This document shows, one piece after another, positions 1 through 10,582 of a stretch of DNA of 40,214 bases. The stretch lies in contig JADDPH010000039.1 of assembly GCA_016781925.1 (NCBI GenBank), positions 1 to 40,214 of the forward strand. Direction: 5' to 3'. How positions within the stretch are numbered: position 1 is the stretch's first letter; every line of letters begins with the position of its first letter. The notes under the pieces were generated by a model, which saw only the letters and a list, made by a program, of their open reading frames with translations, ran no database searches and was not told where the DNA came from. This DNA is from Sphaerobacteraceae bacterium. Its GTDB lineage: Bacteria > Chloroflexota > Chloroflexia > Thermomicrobiales > UBA6265. The position numbers and the translations under genes are program-made.

Positions 1-33
1 CTGAGGGATGAGGGGGTGACCATAAGGCGACTG

Positions 34-375
34 TTATGCCCCGACCCGTACAAGGTGACCCGGCCGTAGCTCGCTCAAGGCTGCGAGGACATTTGGGACG
101 AGCGGAATCAAGTCCTGGATGCGGTTTGTCGGAGCAATCAAGACGATGATGCCAAGTCCGGCCGTTGCGACAGGCTGCTGATGTTCGAGACTTCGATCCA
201 CGGTAAGCAATGCCCCGAACCCAGCAGCGGCAGCGCGACGTAGCAATTCACCGTTCTTAGCACCGGCCCAACCCATCTGCTGAACAGTTCGCACGTCATG
301 CCGGGGCAGCGATGACATCAACGTCCGCGGCAACGACTCATCGAGGAGAACGAGCACCGGCAACCAGGAGAGCAT
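34..375 (-). CDS. DUF5615 PIN-like toxin-type protein
   Basis: Small protein of about 113 residues when started at the ATG at 375; a GTG at 357 is also possible and would begin almost directly at the conserved LLDESLP segment. The early Asp-Glu of that segment and a second acidic site in TVDRSLEHQQ match the PIN-like DUF5615 family, whose members are thought to be metal-dependent RNases. The frame overlaps the end of the DUF433 gene by about 20-38 bases, the usual arrangement for an antitoxin-toxin pair made from one transcript. The frame stays open further upstream, but that part is Arg/Trp-rich and lies inside the DUF433 gene, so I left it out. Family membership is fairly clear; toxicity is inferred from context only. 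Confidence 0.7.
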   Translation of the reverse strand: MLSWLPVLVLLDESLPRTLMSSLPRHDVRTVQQMGWAGAKNGELLRRAAAAGFGALLTVDRSLEHQQPVATAGLGIIVLIAPTNRIQDLIPLVPNVLAALSELRPGHLVRVGA

Positions 376-568
376 CAAGCGCGTATTCCAACGCGGCCAC
401 CGCCTGATCACGTCTAACCGACGGGAACGCATCAAGAAACTCGTCGAGGCTGTCACCGGCCGCGAGGTAATCGATCAGATTCCGCACGGGCACCCGGGTA
501 CCGACGAATACTGGGGTGCCGCTCAGAATTTCCGGATCCGCGTGGACAACATCATCCAGCGTTTCCAT
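338..568 (-). CDS. DUF433 antitoxin-like protein
   Basis: A 76-residue protein containing the DUF433 signature: HADPEILSGTPVFVGTRVPV, then a LIDYLAAGDSLDEFLDAFP segment and a C-terminal helix AVAALEYALDA. DUF433 proteins carry a small winged-helix-like fold and are usually encoded just upstream of DUF5615 proteins, as here, where they are taken to be the antitoxin and autorepressor. I chose the ATG at 568 because GGAG lies about nine bases before it; a GTG at 583 would add five residues. The gene is first in the two-gene unit, and its stop lies inside the next gene. Confidence 0.75.
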   Translation of the reverse strand: METLDDVVHADPEILSGTPVFVGTRVPVRNLIDYLAAGDSLDEFLDAFPSVRRDQAVAALEYALDALLVAGARSPR

Positions 569-682
569 CACTATCCGCTCCACAAGGTTGCTTCAGATGA
601 CTGACTCTTGGGAGTGGCCCTCAGGTGCGTGGACGAGTGGTTGGCATCCTTTCCAACAACCGTCCGTCATTGCCGCCCAATC

Positions 683-3442
<2,760 letters not shown>

Positions 3443-3758
3443 GGATGGCGATTCGCGCCGGAACCGCGCGGAGGAGATCAGAGTCGCCCGGCCCGCCAGC
3501 TGGGTTCGGCGCGGGAACAGGTGCGGGCGGATGGGATCACATGACTTGTCAATTCTACCGGTTTCCCCAGCCCTCGACCACCTCTACCATGGCATCTGAC
3601 CCGTTATCCTTCCATGGGTGCCCGTCTCTTTTCGGCGGCAGAGACTGGATTGCCCGGGGATTCCAAAGGGCGGAAGGTGCGGCATGACCTGTCCGGAGCG
3701 TGTCAAGATCCGGCGGTGGCCGGCGTCCTAGGCGGGTCACGGAAGGGAGCCATGCGGA
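3443..3758. other. Divergent intergenic region between lon and the ROK kinase gene
   Basis: A 316-base gap between two divergent starts, so it should carry promoters for both. A TTGACA is present on the minus strand near 3548-3553, but no convincing -10 box lies at the right distance. Before the ROK start there is a clear ribosome binding site (GGAAGGGAG, 3741-3749). I see no conserved small gene or RNA. Confidence 0.4.
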
Positions 3759-4739
3759 ATGAGCAGCGTTGACCGGGAAGCGGTGGACGACCGCCCTCGT
3801 GCCGGGAGGGTGGTCGTCGGAGTCGACATCGGGGGCACTAAGACCGCCCTGATGGCGAACGACGTGACCAGCGGCGAGGACCTGGCCCACGACCGCTTTC
3901 CGACACCTAGCGACGCGGGGTCTGAGGCCCTGATCGGCGATCTCACGACAGCCATCCGTCGCCTGGTCGACCAGGTTGGCCGCGATCCGGAGCAGTTGGC
4001 TTCAGTTGGAGTAGCGGTGCCAGGGCAGGTCGACGCCCGGGCCGGCCGGGTGATTGCTGCCGGCAACCTTCGTGGTTGGGACGACGTTCCCCTGAGGGAC
4101 ATCCTCTGCCGTGACCTGGGCGTTCCCGTGTTCGTCGAGCAGGACGCCAATGCGGCGGCTCTGGGAGAGCGGTGGCGAGGCAGTGCCAAGGAGATGAACA
4201 ACTTCGTCTTCCTCGCCCTGGGCACGGGGATCGGCGCGGGCGTCATGATCAACGGACGACTGCACCGGGGGTTTCACCACGCCGCCGGCGAGGTCGGCAA
4301 CTTCATTCTCGGCCGGGAGTATCTGGGAGAGAACCGGGAAGGTCACGGCAACCTTGAGCTGCTCGTCGGTGGCCCGGAGATCCGACACCAGGCGAAGCGC
4401 ATCAGGGGCGAGGAGATGGGCGCCGCCGATGCCCTGCGCCGGGCCGAGGAAGACGAGCGCCTGGCGCGCATGGCGGACGAGATCGCCGATCACGTCGCTA
4501 TCGCCGTGATCAACATCGCCGCCTTGCTCGATCCAGAGGCGATTGTCTTTGGCGGCGGCACGTCCTCCGCCGGTGAGGATCTGCTGGACCGGGTTCGGTC
4601 GAGGGTCGAACGGGAGCTATCTGTCTGCCCTGCGCTGATCCATTCCCTGCTTGGCGAGGACGCCCAGCTCCACGGCGCCGTCTTCGGCGCCCTCTGGGAA
4701 CTCGATCCCGATCTGGCTCTGCGAGAGGAGTTGCGGTAG
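3759..4739 (+). CDS. ROK family sugar kinase
   Basis: A 326-residue ROK protein, probably an ATP-dependent sugar kinase acting in the cytoplasm on the sugar imported by the ABC system downstream. Visible motifs are the phosphate loop DIGGTKT (23-29), the catalytic-base segment EQDANAAALGE (Asp129) and GTGIGAG (155-161). There is no N-terminal helix-turn-helix, so it is a kinase rather than a ROK repressor. The Cys-x-Cys-Gly-x-x-Gly-Cys zinc site that normally follows GE-hG in ROK kinases is missing; the region reads GEVGNFILGREYLGE and contains no cysteine. The start ATG has GGAAGGGAG ten bases upstream. The gene leads the plus-strand carbohydrate cluster. The substrate cannot be read from the sequence; glucose, allose or a related hexose/ketose are possible. 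Confidence 0.88.
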   Translation: MSSVDREAVDDRPRAGRVVVGVDIGGTKTALMANDVTSGEDLAHDRFPTPSDAGSEALIGDLTTAIRRLVDQVGRDPEQLASVGVAVPGQVDARAGRVIAAGNLRGWDDVPLRDILCRDLGVPVFVEQDANAAALGERWRGSAKEMNNFVFLALGTGIGAGVMINGRLHRGFHHAAGEVGNFILGREYLGENREGHGNLELLVGGPEIRHQAKRIRGEEMGAADALRRAEEDERLARMADEIADHVAIAVINIAALLDPEAIVFGGGTSSAGEDLLDRVRSRVERELSVCPALIHSLLGEDAQLHGAVFGALWELDPDLALREELR

Positions 4740-5043
4740 CGGGCTGTTGATCGTCCGGCCCGCCGGATCGCCAAGCTCCCGTCGTGGCCGCAAATTGGTG
4801 TCTCAACCGTTCGCGTCGTCTTCGGTCCCGACTGGTCGAGGTCCCTTGAAGGTCGACCCAATGCATTCCCCATCACGGGGTTCCGGTACAATAGGCGCAC
4901 GACTCGGATCACGGCAGACGCGGGATCGGGATCTTGGACCACTCGGGCATGAACGCGCGGACCAGTCAATCTCACCGGTGGCTGGGTATGTGTTCATAGG
5001 GCTCACGGACGAACGCCATCACGTCGCGATATGGGATAGCTTG
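4740..5043. other. Intergenic region before the epimerase gene
   Basis: About 300 bases without a supported gene. An open frame runs through it into the epimerase, but the encoded sequence is Arg/Ser/Gly-rich and unlike the family, so it is not taken as coding. A TACAAT box (4887-4892) could be a -10 element for the epimerase gene, but no good -35 box sits at the correct spacing. Confidence 0.35.
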
Positions 5044-5892
5044 ATGCCGACCTTCGGTGCCCACGCGTTCATCTGGATCGGCGACTGGACGAGCGACAGC
5101 GGCGGTACCGCTATCGCCGCCGCCGGTCGGGCGGGGCTTGACCTGATCGAGATTCCGCTTCTGCGCCCCGAGCGGTTCGACGCTGCCCTCACGAAGCGGC
5201 AACTCGACGATGCGGGCGTACGCGCAATCTGCTCTCTCGGCCTGCCTCGTGAAGTCCACATGCCCATCAACCCTGCCGGCGCACGCGACTTTCTTCGTCT
5301 GGCCCTGGACCAGACCGCCGCCATTGGATCTACGTTTCTGGGCGGTGTCCTCTTCGGCCATCTTGGCTACCTGACCGGCGCCTCGCCCACGCCGCGCGAG
5401 CGCGACATCTGCGCCCGGACGCTGGCCGGTGTTGCGTCGGATGCCAAAGAGCGCGGCATCACCCTCGGGCTCGAGCCGGTCAATCGTTACGAGACCTACC
5501 TCTACAACACGGTCGGCGACGTGCTCGATCTCATCGACGCCATCGGCGCTGACAACGTCACGGTCCACGCCGACACCTATCACATGAACATCGAGGAGGC
5601 CGGTTTCCGCGCCGCGATCGAGGCCGCCGGTGAGCGTCTCGGCTGTATTCACTGCTCGGAGAGCGACCGCGGTGTGCCTGGCCAGGGTAACGTCCACTGG
5701 GAGCAAACGTTCGCCGGTCTGGCGGCGATTGGGTACCAGGGTCCTCTGGTGCTGGAGTCGTTCGCCGCGGTCAATCCGGACCTCGCGGGCGCTACCTGCA
5801 TGTGGCGAACCCCGTCCTACTCCTCCGATCAACTGGTGCAGGAAGGCGTAGCCTTTCTGCGAGAGCAGGCGACGGCGGTGGGGCTGGCCTGA
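5044..5892 (+). CDS. Sugar phosphate isomerase/epimerase (TIM-barrel, ketose 3-epimerase-like)
   Basis: A 282-residue protein of the xylose-isomerase-like TIM-barrel superfamily, closest in pattern to D-tagatose/D-psicose 3-epimerases. The metal-binding set expected for that family is present: Glu144 in LGLEPVNRYET, Asp177 in HADTYHMN, His203 in CIHCSES and Glu238 in LVLESF; His180 fits the substrate-binding His. The reaction would be C-3 epimerisation or aldose-ketose isomerisation of a free sugar. I start at ATG 5044 because homology-like sequence (FGAHAFIWI) begins immediately after it; the longer upstream frame looks non-coding. It lies between a ROK kinase and a sugar ABC importer, so the cluster can import, epimerise and phosphorylate a rare hexulose. 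The exact substrate is unknown. Confidence 0.85.
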   Translation: MPTFGAHAFIWIGDWTSDSGGTAIAAAGRAGLDLIEIPLLRPERFDAALTKRQLDDAGVRAICSLGLPREVHMPINPAGARDFLRLALDQTAAIGSTFLGGVLFGHLGYLTGASPTPRERDICARTLAGVASDAKERGITLGLEPVNRYETYLYNTVGDVLDLIDAIGADNVTVHADTYHMNIEEAGFRAAIEAAGERLGCIHCSESDRGVPGQGNVHWEQTFAGLAAIGYQGPLVLESFAAVNPDLAGATCMWRTPSYSSDQLVQEGVAFLREQATAVGLA

Positions 5893-6009
5893 GCACGAAC
5901 CCAACGCAGACTAGTGGCCGCAAGAAGTCATGCAGTTGCAGCCGCCTGATAAGGCACCGGAAGGGGCCGATCAACGCTCCCCGGTAGCCGTGGCGTGGTC
6001 ATGAGGGTA

Positions 6010-6038
6010 TTGACGCTTCAGCGGCTCGGGGGTAGCGT
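6010..6038 (+). promoter_or_regulatory. Possible promoter ahead of the sugar-binding protein gene
   Basis: TTGACG (6010-6015) and TAGCGT (6033-6038) are separated by 17 bases, giving a good -35 and a weak -10 box. Transcription would start about 90 bases before the binding-protein ATG. This would let the transport genes be expressed separately from the kinase and epimerase. It was found by eye only. Confidence 0.35.
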
Positions 6039-6131
6039 GCGAGGTGTCAGCGACTGTGGTCGCGGCGGACCGTTCTCGCGGCGTCTGTGAGATCAACGGG
6101 CCGACGGGATCGCAGACGAACAGGAGGAGTT

Positions 6132-7514
6132 ATGGACCACAGTCTGTCTCGACGTCGGTTGCTCAAAGGCGCGGCCGTCGGCGCTGCCGGTGTCACCGCG
6201 TTCTCGCTTGCAGGTCGCCCAACGTGGGCGGCGGCACAGGGGACGTTCGACTACGCGAAGGCGGCCGAGTCGTTCAAGGGGATCGAGATCGGAGCGCCGT
6301 TCCTTGATCGACCCGGGTACGCGGCGGCGATCGCCATGCTGCCCGAGTTCGAGAGCACGACCGGCATTAAGGTCAACTACGAGACGATCCCGTACGAGAA
6401 CAGCCGCGAGAAGCAGGTGCTCGACTTCACGGGCGGCACCGGCCAGTACGACATCGTCCTGGTCGACGTGGTGTGGATCGGTGAATTCGCCGCTTCGGAG
6501 TGGATCACCCCCCTCGACAAGTTCACGAACGATCCGGCCCTGGCGGACCCGGCGCTCAACCTCCAGGGCTTCTTCCCGATCCTGTTGGAATCGTTCGGCA
6601 CGTGGAACGAGGTGGTCTACGGGCTGCCGTTCGACAACTACTCCGGCCTCATGTACTACAACAAGAAGATGCTGGCCGACGCCGGAATGCCTGAGCCGCC
6701 CAAGACCTGGCAGGAACTGAAGGACACCTACGGCCCGGCGTTGACAAAGGGCGATCAGTTCGCCTACGCGCTCCAGTCCCGGCGCGGCGAGACGCAGTCG
6801 GCCGATTCCTTCATGCGCATGGTCTGGGCATTCGGTGGCTCGCTGCTGAAGCCCGACACGTTTGAGCCGAATCTCAGCTCGCCGGAGTCCCTGGCCGGCC
6901 TCAGGTTCCGCCAGGATCTGAAGGCCATCATGCCGCCCGACATCGTGGAGTGGGACCACGACGAGACGGTCCAGGGTCTGGCCCAGGGCCGGGTGGCCGT
7001 CATCAACGAGTGGAGTTCCTTCTACGCCACGCTCGCCAATCCAGCCTCGTCGACCATCGCAGCGGACCTCGGTGTCGCTTTTGAGCCGGCTGGCCCAACC
7101 GGAAAGCCTGCGCCGGCGCTCGGCGGCTTCTCTCTCGCGGTGAACAGCCAGAGTCAGGAGGAGAAGCAGAAGGCGGCTTGGCTCTTCATCCAGTGGATTA
7201 CCTCCGAGGCGAACTCCAAGAAGTACATCGAAAACGGCGGCGTTTCGGGTCGCCAGAGCGCGTACCAGGACCCTGAGCTTCAGCAGAAGTACCCCTACTT
7301 CGCGCCGCTGGTAGAGTCCTGGAACAACTACGGCAACCCGGTCTTCCGCCCGCGGTTCCCGGAGTGGCCGCAGATGTCCGAGATCGTCGCCCAGACGGGG
7401 TCCGAAATCATGCTCGGCAGCGTCCCGGTCGAAGAGGGCGTGAAGACCATCGAAGATCAGCTGAGGCCACTCCTGGAGCCCTACATCAAGGGTGATAAGC
7501 CGAAGCTGCAGTAA
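6132..7514 (+). CDS. ABC transporter sugar-binding protein (family 1), Tat-exported
   Basis: A 460-residue extracytoplasmic solute-binding protein. It opens with a twin-arginine signal peptide ([20 protein letters not shown], residues 5-24) and a likely cleavage site near residue 35 after AAA. The mature part has the family 1 layout, with an early FESTTGIKV-like strand and the [18 protein letters not shown] segment typical of maltose/multiple-sugar binding proteins. It has no lipobox cysteine, so it may be held by its Tat helix or remain soluble in the wall zone. The ATG is preceded by a strong AGGAGGAG. It should deliver the sugar to the two permeases at 8271 and 9221; a SIS-domain gene intervenes. 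The ligand is not predictable from the sequence, though neighbours point to a hexose or hexulose. Confidence 0.9.
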   Translation: MDHSLSRRRLLKGAAVGAAGVTAFSLAGRPTWAAAQGTFDYAKAAESFKGIEIGAPFLDRPGYAAAIAMLPEFESTTGIKVNYETIPYENSREKQVLDFTGGTGQYDIVLVDVVWIGEFAASEWITPLDKFTNDPALADPALNLQGFFPILLESFGTWNEVVYGLPFDNYSGLMYYNKKMLADAGMPEPPKTWQELKDTYGPALTKGDQFAYALQSRRGETQSADSFMRMVWAFGGSLLKPDTFEPNLSSPESLAGLRFRQDLKAIMPPDIVEWDHDETVQGLAQGRVAVINEWSSFYATLANPASSTIAADLGVAFEPAGPTGKPAPALGGFSLAVNSQSQEEKQKAAWLFIQWITSEANSKKYIENGGVSGRQSAYQDPELQQKYPYFAPLVESWNNYGNPVFRPRFPEWPQMSEIVAQTGSEIMLGSVPVEEGVKTIEDQLRPLLEPYIKGDKPKLQ

Positions 7515-7531
7515 CACCGATAGGCAGACCT

Positions 7532-8113
7532 ATGGCTGTTGGCGACTCCGGGGATGTCCGGGCGATGGCACGGCAGGCGCTGGATGAGGTGGGGGCGGTC
7601 TTCGCCGCCCTACCTCCCAACGCCGCCGACCGCATGTGCGATGGCATTCTGGGCGCCAAGCGCATCGCATGTTTCGGGGTCGGGCGCGAGGGGTTGATGG
7701 TGCGTGCGCTCTGCATGCGCCTGATGCACCTCGGGCTCGACGCCCATGTGGTGGGTGATATGACCACCCCACCGATCGGTCCGGGAGATCTTCTCATCGT
7801 CACCGCTGGACCGGGTGGGTTTTCGACCGCGATGGCGCTGCTCGGTGTGGCGCGGAGTGCCGGGGCGACGACCATGGTGGTCACTGCTCAGCCAGAGGGG
7901 GACGCACCACGGCAGGCGGACATCGTCGTCCATCTCCCGTCGCAGACGATGGCCAACGATCAAGGGGATGGTGAACAGACGAGCCTGTTGCCCATGGGGA
8001 GCCTCTTCGAAGCCGTCGAGTTGCTCTTCTTCGATCTCGTCTCTATCCTGCTCCGTGAGCGCACCGAGCAATCGCCGGAGCAGATGCGAAACCGCCACAC
8101 GAATCTCGAATGA
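7532..8113 (+). CDS. SIS-domain protein, 6-phospho-3-hexuloisomerase-like
   Basis: A 193-residue single-SIS protein whose layout follows 6-phospho-3-hexuloisomerase (HxlB/PHI): an N-terminal helical part, [20 protein letters not shown] (48-67), then [17 protein letters not shown] and a [12 protein letters not shown] helix near the end. PHI interconverts 3-hexulose 6-phosphate and fructose 6-phosphate. Two phosphate-binding loops are altered: the usual GxGRSG reads GVGREG (49-54) and the usual SGSGET reads AGPGGF (92-97), so serines expected to hold the phosphate are lost. No hexulose-phosphate synthase gene is nearby, so a role in formaldehyde fixation is unlikely; the context is sugar import. 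It may isomerise the kinase product into fructose 6-phosphate, act on another ligand, or be a sensor. Confidence 0.78.
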   Translation: MAVGDSGDVRAMARQALDEVGAVFAALPPNAADRMCDGILGAKRIACFGVGREGLMVRALCMRLMHLGLDAHVVGDMTTPPIGPGDLLIVTAGPGGFSTAMALLGVARSAGATTMVVTAQPEGDAPRQADIVVHLPSQTMANDQGDGEQTSLLPMGSLFEAVELLFFDLVSILLRERTEQSPEQMRNRHTNLE

Positions 8114-8127
8114 CCAGCGCGTGGTCA
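8111..8127. repeat. 17-bp perfect palindrome after the SIS gene
   Basis: TGACCA-GCGCG-TGGTCA: two 6-base arms that are exact complements around 5 bases, starting on the SIS-gene stop codon. It lies in the 157-base gap before the permease genes. It could be an operator for a cluster regulator or just a GC-rich chance match. Confidence 0.35.
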
Positions 8128-8270
8128 GCGCTTGGATACGGGTCGCGGCGGGCGGAGCAGACCGCCACAACCTGACCCCCGAAGACGCAGACAGCAATGC
8201 CCACTGCTGTGCATCGTGGGCCGACGCGTGCGCCGTCTCCCGAAGGGCCGTCCGCGGATAGGAATGGGCG

Positions 8271-9224
8271 ATGGGTCTGCGTGACAACCGCACTACAGGG
8301 GTGGTAGCGGCACCGTTGAGCCGGGAGTTCTCCGGAACGCGGGGCCGGCCACGGTTCAACTGGACCGCCGCGGCGATGATCGGGCCAGCCGTGCTGGCCC
8401 TGCTCCTGATCGGCATCTACCCCCTGATCCAGGCGGTCAGCACCAGCTTCAAGCTCTACCAGATCACCAAGCCGTATCTGGGCACCCCATGGGTGGGCCT
8501 GGACAACTACCAGACCGTTCTCAAGGACAGCCTGTTCTGGTCTGCACTGGGCCGCACGGGGCTCTTCTTCCTGCTCACGGTGCCACTTCAGGTCGCACTC
8601 GGCATTGGCGTGGCGCTGCTTCTCACCGCGACCCGGTGGAAGGGTCCAGCAGCGGTAACACGGGTCCTGTTGGTGCTGCCGATTGCGACCACCCCAACGG
8701 TGGTCGGGCTGATCGGTCGGCTGGTCTACAACCGTGACTTCGGTGTCCTTAACTGGATGCTGGATTTGGTTGGGCTCGGGCCGGTCTCCTGGCTGGGCAG
8801 CGCCCGGGCAGCCATGTTCACGATTGCCTTGACGGACACGTGGCAGTGGATGCCGTTTGTGGCCCTGGTCGCCCTCTCCGGCCTGACTTCGGTGCCGCCG
8901 GACATCGTCGAAGCGTCCAAGCTCGAAACCAGCAGTTGGTGGGAGACCTTCCGCAACGTGCAGTTGCCGTACCTGCTGCCAGGCCTAACGGCAGTGCTGA
9001 TCATCCGGACGGCGGACATCCTGAAGCTCTTTGACATGGTTTTCGTGCTGACCCGTGGCGGGCCCGGCGTGTCCACGGAACTCGTCAGCGTCTATGTGCA
9101 GCGAGTGGGCTTTCGAGTCTTTGACCTTGGTGTCGCGTCGGCACAGGCGGTGTTGCTGCTGATCCTCTGCAATGTCCTGGCACAGGCCTACATTCGGCTC
9201 TTCTACCGGGAGGTGGAGGTGTGA
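8271..9224 (+). CDS. ABC sugar permease, MalF type
   Basis: A 317-residue inner-membrane permease with about six membrane segments, the first at about residues 33-56 ([18 protein letters not shown]). It pairs with the next gene to form the channel of a carbohydrate ABC importer. The cytoplasmic coupling loop that touches the ATPase is at about 213-238 but is degenerate: it reads [12 protein letters not shown] where the family normally has EAA followed three residues later by Gly. TAGGA lies seven bases before the ATG. It overlaps the next permease by four bases (GTGA), so the two are translationally coupled. No ATPase gene is in the cluster. Confidence 0.92.
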   Translation: MGLRDNRTTGVVAAPLSREFSGTRGRPRFNWTAAAMIGPAVLALLLIGIYPLIQAVSTSFKLYQITKPYLGTPWVGLDNYQTVLKDSLFWSALGRTGLFFLLTVPLQVALGIGVALLLTATRWKGPAAVTRVLLVLPIATTPTVVGLIGRLVYNRDFGVLNWMLDLVGLGPVSWLGSARAAMFTIALTDTWQWMPFVALVALSGLTSVPPDIVEASKLETSSWWETFRNVQLPYLLPGLTAVLIIRTADILKLFDMVFVLTRGGPGVSTELVSVYVQRVGFRVFDLGVASAQAVLLLILCNVLAQAYIRLFYREVEV

Positions 9225-10111
9225 GCAGCGTCACGATGGAGACGACGACGTCGAAACCCGGCAGCCTTGCGGCGCAGCGGGCGCGGGGACGGCCTGGCAT
9301 CCGCGCTAAGGACGTGCTTCAACTTCTCGCGATCGTGCTGCTGGCAGGATTCATCCTGGCTCCCATCTACTGGATGGTCAGCACCGCGCTCAAGACGGCG
9401 AACGAGACATTCGCCGTGCCGCCCGTCTTTATCTTCCAGCCGACCGCAGAGCATTTCCGAACGGTTTTCAGTGAGGGCGCGGTCCTGCCCAGCCTCCTCA
9501 ACAGCCTGATCGTTGCCTCCGCCTCCACCCTTCTGGCGGTGATCCTTGGCACGCCGGCGGCGTACGCCCTTGCTCGGTTTGAGTTTCGCGGCAAGTCCAA
9601 CCTCTGGTTCTGGATCATTTCCAACCGCTTCATCTCTCCCATTGTCGTCGCGCTGCCGTTCTTTCTCCTGGCGCGCGATCTGAAGCTGCTGGACAAACAG
9701 CTGGCGCTGATCCTGGCTTATCTGACCTTCAACGTCCCGCTGGTGATCTGGCTCTGCATCGATCAGTTCCGCTCAATCCCACGCGACGTGGACCAGGCCG
9801 CGCTTGTCGACGGAGCCGGACTCTGGCGGGTGTTCCTGACGATCACCCTGCCGCTGGCGATCCCGGGCGTCGTCGTGTCGGCGATCCTCTGCTTTGTCTT
9901 CAGTTGGAACGAGTTTCTCTTTGCCCTCATCCTGACTCGCTCCGAAGCGCGCACGGCACCGGTGGAGGCTGCCAATTTCATGACTGGCTTCGGCGTCCGC
10001 TGGGGCGCGATGATGGCGACAGGGACGCTTATCGTGTTACCGGTTGTGGTGTTCGCCGCTCTCGTCTCTCGCCACTTGGTGCGCGGTCTCACCATGGGAG
10101 CGGTGAAATAG
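9221..10111 (+). CDS. ABC sugar permease, MalG type
   Basis: A 296-residue inner-membrane permease with six predicted helices. The coupling loop is intact ([20 protein letters not shown], 191-210), and the C-terminal [10 protein letters not shown] is the usual MalG-type ending. It begins with GTG inside the stop of the preceding permease and has a strong GGAGGTGGAGG site. It closes the plus-strand import cluster. The ATP-binding subunit must come from elsewhere, as with shared MsmK/UgpC-type ATPases in many Gram-positive-like bacteria. Confidence 0.93.
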   Translation: MSSVTMETTTSKPGSLAAQRARGRPGIRAKDVLQLLAIVLLAGFILAPIYWMVSTALKTANETFAVPPVFIFQPTAEHFRTVFSEGAVLPSLLNSLIVASASTLLAVILGTPAAYALARFEFRGKSNLWFWIISNRFISPIVVALPFFLLARDLKLLDKQLALILAYLTFNVPLVIWLCIDQFRSIPRDVDQAALVDGAGLWRVFLTITLPLAIPGVVVSAILCFVFSWNEFLFALILTRSEARTAPVEAANFMTGFGVRWGAMMATGTLIVLPVVVFAALVSRHLVRGLTMGAVK

Positions 10112-10582
10112 TTCCGGTGCTGGTCCCCAACGTCACATGACCTTCGTGCTCGTCAGCGAGCAGACCTTGGAGGTGGCGTTTCTGCGGGTTCGCACCAAAC
10201 CGCCGGTTTGACCACGTCCTCGGTGCTGCTGATTCACCATGAATACCTTGTTGACGCGGGAGCCATTACCAACGCGATGAACTGCGACCACAGCAGTGCT
10301 GGCAGGCCGCCGCCGATGATTCTGGAAACGCCGGGCTAAAGCGTCTCCACGCTTGAACCGGACGGGACGATCACCCACAGCCCCGGTTACCGCGAAGCGA
10401 GCCAAGCAAGGGTTGTGCGGCGGCGGCGACCGGTGTAGCGTAGCGGCCACCGGGCGGCCTGGACGGTGCTGTGACCCGTCAGGTCGACCTGCTCGTGCTA
10501 CTCTGCCGGACGCGCCGACTGCGGACCCAAACGATAGGAACAAACGGGACGCCCTGGCCGGCGACCCATCTTGGAGGACGCC
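10112..10582. other. Intergenic region with a small hairpin downstream of the permeases
   Basis: About 470 bases with no supported gene. A small perfect hairpin (TGCTCG-TCAG-CGAGCA, 10147-10162) lies 36 bases after the permease stop; it lacks a T-run, so it is a weak terminator candidate. A short palindrome AAACCG-C-CGGTTT falls at about 10197-10209. The promoter of the next gene should be near the right end, but I cannot identify it. Confidence 0.35.

Noticed and set aside
3443-3600. Heat-shock operator (CIRCE or HAIR) upstream of lon
   Set aside because: No TTAGCACTC-N9-GAGTGCTAA or CTTGAGT-N7-ACTCAAG pattern is present.
6093-7517. A 474-codon minus-strand open frame opposite the first binding protein
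   Set aside because: Arg/Leu/Val-rich mirror of the real gene with no ribosome binding site or family match.
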